Positions 63,101-64,000 of a DNA stretch of 64,000 bases are shown here, piece after piece. Positions within the stretch are counted from its first letter, which is position 1, and each line of letters starts with the position of its first letter. The position numbers were made by a program, and so were the translations under genes. Below the pieces are notes generated by a model. It ran no database searches. It was not told the origin of the DNA and was given only the letters and a program-made list of their open reading frames with translations. The stretch comes from Elusimicrobiota bacterium (GTDB lineage: Bacteria > Elusimicrobiota > Elusimicrobia > UBA1565), in contig JACPXC010000007.1 of the NCBI GenBank assembly GCA_016196755.1, forward strand, positions 62,001-126,000. The letters are read 5' to 3'.

Positions 63101-64000
63101 CAACGCCGTCGGCGACGGCCCACTGTCGGGCCCGGCCACGGCCTACTCGTTGGCCGCGGCTCCCTCGGGGCTGGCGGTCGTCTCCGTGACCTCGGCCTCC
63201 GCCGCGCTGGCCTGGAGCGCGAACGGCAACCCCGCGGGGACCATCTTCGAGCTCCAGCGCTCCGACGACGACGTCCTCTTCACGACCTACTCGACCTACA
63301 CCGCCGCCAACGCCGCCGTGGGCGGCCTGAGCGCGGGGACCACCCAGTACTTCCGGGTCCGGGCCCGCAACGGCGACGCCGTCGCGACGGCCTTCGACCT
63401 CACCGCATCGACGATGACGCACCCGGCGCTGCCCGGCGTCCCCGGCACCCCGGCCGGCGTCGCGCAGTCGACCGCCGACGTCTCCTGGTCTTGGGCCTCC
63501 GCCGCCGACGCCCAGGGCTATGAGGTCTATCGGGCCTCGAAGACCTCCGAGCTCCTGGCCGCGCCGCTGACCAACGCCGTCGTGCTCTCCGGCCTCGGAC
63601 CCAACGGCCTCTCGGGCATCGTCGTGCGCGCCTTCAACCAGACCGGAGCCGGGTCGCTCTCGGCCGCGGCCACGACCTACTCGCTGGCCCTGCCTCCGTC
63701 CGCCCTGGCCTTCACGTCGGTCAGCTCCGGAACGGCCTCGCTAGCCTGGAGCGCGGCCGGCAACCCCGCCGGCACGGTCTTCGAGCTCCAGAAGTCCACC
63801 GACAACGTCCTCTTCGCCGCGCACTCGACCTTCACCGCCGCCGCCGCGGCTCTGAGCGGCCTGGCGCCGACGACGACCTACTACGCGCGGGTCCGCGCCT
63901 TCAACGCCGACGCGTTCGCCACGGCTTTCTCGGCCACGGCCGCCACCATCACGCTGCCCGGGCCGCCGCTAACACCCGGCACCCCCATCGGCACCGCGCT
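54189..64000 (+). CDS. Giant secreted fibronectin-III-like repeat protein, 3' end outside window
   Basis: Open frame of 9812 nt, more than 3270 residues, with no stop before the window end. Signal peptide 1-28 (LLVGAAMLLSRPAQAQ). The rest is an alternating array of two FN3-like modules. Type A starts at PGTP and has LSTADVSWSWTAA, LASKTSELLA, and GIVVRGVNA. Type B has ALSWSANGNPAGT, FELQKSTDD and TTYYFKVRARNGD. The pair repeats about every 538 bp; 18 A modules are countable. Such proteins act as adhesins, stalks or parts of S-layers. No catalytic domain, sortase motif or beta-barrel is seen in the visible part. Confidence 0.9.
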   Translation, partial: MPPVSAWRRALLSALLVGAAMLLSRPAQAQQPGLTGTPGAVFFSTSDVTWTWSPATGATSYKIVLATETATQIGTVSGTTFTHAGLDFNVLSAVSVQGSNGSGDGPLTNSPSRFSLANAPDGLGVTNVTATDARLSWNGNGNPGGTTFEIQKSTDDVFFAPHSTTTAPNFDLTGLTPLTTYYFKVRAYNNDVTPTAFTAVLSTRTTAVLPGLPGTPSGVTLSTAEVSWSWTAASNATGYNVYYSTDPSQLLAAVGPAAFFHGNLPANAFSGIIVAGTSPAGEGPGSNPAGKHTFARDPAALQIDNITSIYAALSWSANGNSAGTTYDVQRSTDDALFVTFSTFSIAKATVTGLSPSTSYYFRVRAFSNDSIPTAYTASLSTLTNLTGGVPPPGGTGNPNPTVLSTADVSWSWNAASDAEYYEIYLAESPEVVFTTQTATTYVQGGLPSNSQAGIAVRPVNATSNGPKSSVVTVYTFARIPDNVAAVEVHLASASLTWGANGNLDGTTYELAHSTDDSIYRSFSTYTVLAADVDNLAVGTTYYFRVRARNVDYVPTEFSAALATRTLVVEPGMPGTPSALTLSTAAVAWSWSTGTFATGYKVTLATKPAELLALVSTPAFVHAELLPNGLSGIVVRSVNGAGESALSADALKHTFAMPAAALTVRNVTSIYAALTWDANGNSPGTPFEVQKSSDDVLYTSHDVYSVTVATISGLMPLTTYYFKVRSFNNDFVPTAFTAAASTVTDASGGVPPPGVPGTPAPTVLSTGGVSWTWSAAADATSYLLYRASQTGELLASTPTAAVTFTDLEGNALSGLVVRGLNDTDLGPVSPSATAFTLAGVPGALSDVDLTTGSVTVSWGSGGNRSGTRFELQTSTDGTAFTSYSTYTVTVATVSGLNPGTSYYFKVRARNDDAIDSAFTAVLSTKSSDLAPGAPGTPSPTVLSSVSLSWSWSPAVNAASYEVFLASKTSELLAAPGSPALTLSGLRPNGLSAIVVRGVNGGGTGPLSASATAFTFAAVPSTPAVDNITSIFAALSWSANSNTAGTSFTLQRSTDGSLFATYSTYTVTVATATGLSPSTSYYFRVRAANGDGVDSAFSGVLSTLTAASGGIPPPGVPGTPTTTFLSTADVSWTWTAASDASSYEVFLASKTGELIAAPVGTAFNRSGLSANAPSGIVVRGVNATDNGPLSPPATAYTLAQVPGTPGVLGVSSASVSLVWGANGNPALTTYELHKSTDGAGFIVYSTYTLTSALVSGLAASTSQYFKLKARNEDAALTSFSVTASTLTNPAAPGQPGPPAAVALSTGDVRWTWAGGTDSTSYELFLASSTSELRAVAATNTVTLSGFDPNTPSGVVVRGLNVTGAGALSAPATAYSLALAPATLSVPGVSSASASLAWSANGNPAGTFFEVFQSTDDAQYTAYSTYTAVAATVDGLAAAASHYFKVRSLNGDLVAAGFSNTASTLTFPPPPGAPGTPAALALSTADVSWSWNPAVHAVSYEVYLASKTSELLAAPSTNAVTLQGLTPNGLTGIVVRAVNASGPGPLSASATSYSLAMEPASLAVVAVSSSVIDLSWSANGNSAGTTFRLEKSTDGVLFAAFSTYTAVSASAAGLPPDATQHFRLLALNGDAIASGFSNTASTRTLAPLPGTPGTPVGTALSTSQISWSWSAATFAVSYQVYLASDTSELIAVPSTETFVLAGLSTNSLAGIVVRGVNANGAGPLSPSATAYTLAQPPASLAVVSVGSAALSLSWSANTDPAGTVFALERGIDGGAFSAYSTYTAVSAVVPHLQASTTYDFQVRAFNGDGVPTAYTTTVTTRTHPPLPGIPGTPGAVVLSTADVSWSWTGASDASSYEVYLATEPGELRAATTTNAAAFGGLTPNAPSAILVRALNVTGAGPLSGAATAYTFAMPPAASAVTAVSSTSASLAWSANGSPGGTVFELQKSSDDALFTAYSTYTATSASVDGLAADTSFYFRVRARNQDLVDTAFDATVSTLTNPPLPGLPGTPIGTALSTADVSWSWTAAPDAQSYQVTLASETSELLASPLTNSFTLSGLGPNGLAGIVVRAFNPTGAGPLSGSATAYSLAMPPASLVTAAVTATSADVAWASAGNPAGTTYQVQKASDGVTFSHVSNTLSLAATVLGLSSSTAYDFKVRALNGDAVASAFSNTSSTATNGDGGLPLPGTPGTPVLTALSTGSIVWTWSAAAGATGYRVFPASSPTTVLASPATERFSLAGLGPNTPSAIVVLGANGVGYGPLSGSATAYSLALPPTTLGVVSVDSTSAVLSWNANSNPAGTVFELQKATDGASFTAVATTTLASLNAPGLSTATAYDFRVRARNADDVATVFSNTASTATPTSLPGIPGSPAPLVLSSGAVSWSWTAAARATSYQVYLASKTSELLASPAANSVTLNGFSPNALSGIVVRGVNADGAGPLSASATAYTFAMPPSGLATVSVTATSADIAWTANGNPAGTDYQVQKSTDGVTFSPVSNTGALSASVSGLSSATAYDFRVRAQNGDLVLTAFSNTTSTQTNGTGGQPLPGVPGTPALSSLSTGSVVWTWTPAANAASYKVVPASSPTTVLAAPTTERFGLSALGPNTPSAIAVLGVNAVGDGPLSGSATVYSLALPPTGLAVTGVSSGSASVSWDDNGNPAGTVYEVQKATDGTAFTTLTTTTALGASASGLTTGTSQYFKVRAANGDAVDTAFSATVSTLTHPPLPGTPGTPVGVALSTGDVSWSWTAASDAQGYQVYRASKTAELLASPPTNSFTLAGLDPNGLSGIVVRAFNPTGAGPLSAAATAYSLALPPAALVTVSVTATSADIAWGANGNAAETVYEIEKATDGVSFDPVGNTTSLGASVSALSSSTAYDFRVRARNGDDVASAFSNTASTQTNGVGGSPLPGMPGTPALTAVSTGSLVWTWSAASDATSYKVFPASSPTTVLAAPATERFSLAGLGPNTPSGLVVSGLNAVGDGPLSGPATAYSLAAAPSGLAVVSVTSASAALAWSANGNPAGTIFELQRSDDDVLFTTYSTYTAANAAVGGLSAGTTQYFRVRARNGDAVATAFDLTASTMTHPALPGVPGTPAGVAQSTADVSWSWASAADAQGYEVYRASKTSELLAAPLTNAVVLSGLGPNGLSGIVVRAFNQTGAGSLSAAATTYSLALPPSALAFTSVSSGTASLAWSAAGNPAGTVFELQKSTDNVLFAAHSTFTAAAAALSGLAPTTTYYARVRAFNADAFATAFSATAATITLPGPPLTPGTPIGTA
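54300..64000 (+). repeat. FN3-like module array, ~538-bp bipartite period
   Basis: VSWSW/VWTWS landmarks lie near 54321, 54858, 55406, 55938, 56484, 57015, 57566, 58100, 58632, 59165, 59700, 60235, 60780, 61315, 61860, 62395, 62940 and 63473. From about 60.2 kb the A modules alternate between two subtypes (STGS-x-VWTW with FPASSPTTVLA, and VSWSW with SELLA), giving a ~1080-bp higher-order unit, a sign of more recent segmental duplication in that part. Confidence 0.85.

Noticed and set aside
54201-63422. Several long minus-strand frames (e.g. 54201-55724, 60297-62342) and other plus frames in the FN3 region
   Set aside because: They follow the FN3 repeat periodicity because the sense repeats do, and their products are low-complexity Gly/Arg-rich.
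54300-64000. Regular repeats considered as a CRISPR array or satellite
   Set aside because: Period is ~538 bp, variation preserves the reading frame, and the translation is a clear protein repeat.

Overview
This is a high-GC bacterial window (about 70% G+C by eye). The short AT-richer stretches are mostly promoters, an ORF6N gene and a decayed toxin-antitoxin patch. Coding density is very high and most neighbouring genes overlap by 4 nt. Gene content is that of a free-living, Gram-negative-type bacterium: TolC, MacA/MacB, DedA, PilT, lipoproteins, a complete late biotin operon and an almost complete arginine operon. Several proteins carry a signal peptide followed by a long Ala/Pro-rich low-complexity stretch, a style I associate with uncultured Elusimicrobiota. 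That phylum assignment is an inference of moderate confidence; no rRNA or ribosomal protein marker is present.

Layout. 0-8.9 kb: two tandem endonuclease I paralogs (the first cut by the window edge), a response-regulator/metallo-beta-lactamase fusion, tRNA-Glu with its own terminator, a lipoprotein, an S9 peptidase and pilT in one run, then a leftward methyltransferase, a 52-residue membrane protein and an SRPBCC protein. 8.9-15.7 kb: an ORF6N protein, a 1652-residue MFS transporter fused to a complete carnosine-synthase-like double ATP-grasp ligase, a lipoprotein and DedA. 15.7-21.3 kb: an ECF sigma, anti-sigma, Spy/CpxP-like, TolC, MacA and MacB operon. 21.3-24.6 kb: lipocalin and a DUF1501/DUF1800 pair. 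24.9-30.6 kb: an acyl-CoA dehydrogenase, bioB-bioF-bioD-bioA and a ferritin-like di-iron protein translationally coupled to bioA. 30.6-32.3 kb: a graveyard holding an intact hicB, an internally deleted hicA, a rearranged bioA/ferritin-like fragment and a truncated nucleotidyltransferase cassette. 32.3-37.2 kb: TrmJ-like methyltransferase, a bacterial caleosin-like protein, a hypothetical protein and a membrane Ser/Thr kinase.

37.2-46.5 kb is a leftward operon argG, P-loop protein, argC, argD, acylornithine carbamoyltransferase, argB, argE, argH (the kinase may be last), facing a divergent argR. The carbamoyltransferase belongs to the N-acetyl/N-succinyl-ornithine family, so arginine is probably made through acylated citrulline and ArgE would act on N-acylcitrulline. 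The argG/argR start codons are only 14 bp apart; two near-consensus promoters pointing at each other interlock there under two ARG boxes, and both transcripts should be essentially leaderless. Other genes show TATAAT-like boxes just upstream of their start codons.

46.5-54.1 kb holds a frameshifted membrane-protein paralog next to its intact relative, a 1014-residue repeat protein, a 24-codon ORF with an ideal ribosome binding site, two divergent S51 (cyanophycinase-like) peptidases and a Cys-repeat/Gly-rich anchored protein. 54.2-64 kb is one uninterrupted frame encoding at least 3270 residues of alternating fibronectin-III-like modules, still open at the window end.

The strongest candidates for undescribed biology are the transporter-ligase fusion at 9.4-14.4 kb, the caleosin-like protein, the di-iron protein in the biotin operon, and the acylated arginine pathway with its embedded P-loop protein and compact divergent control region.
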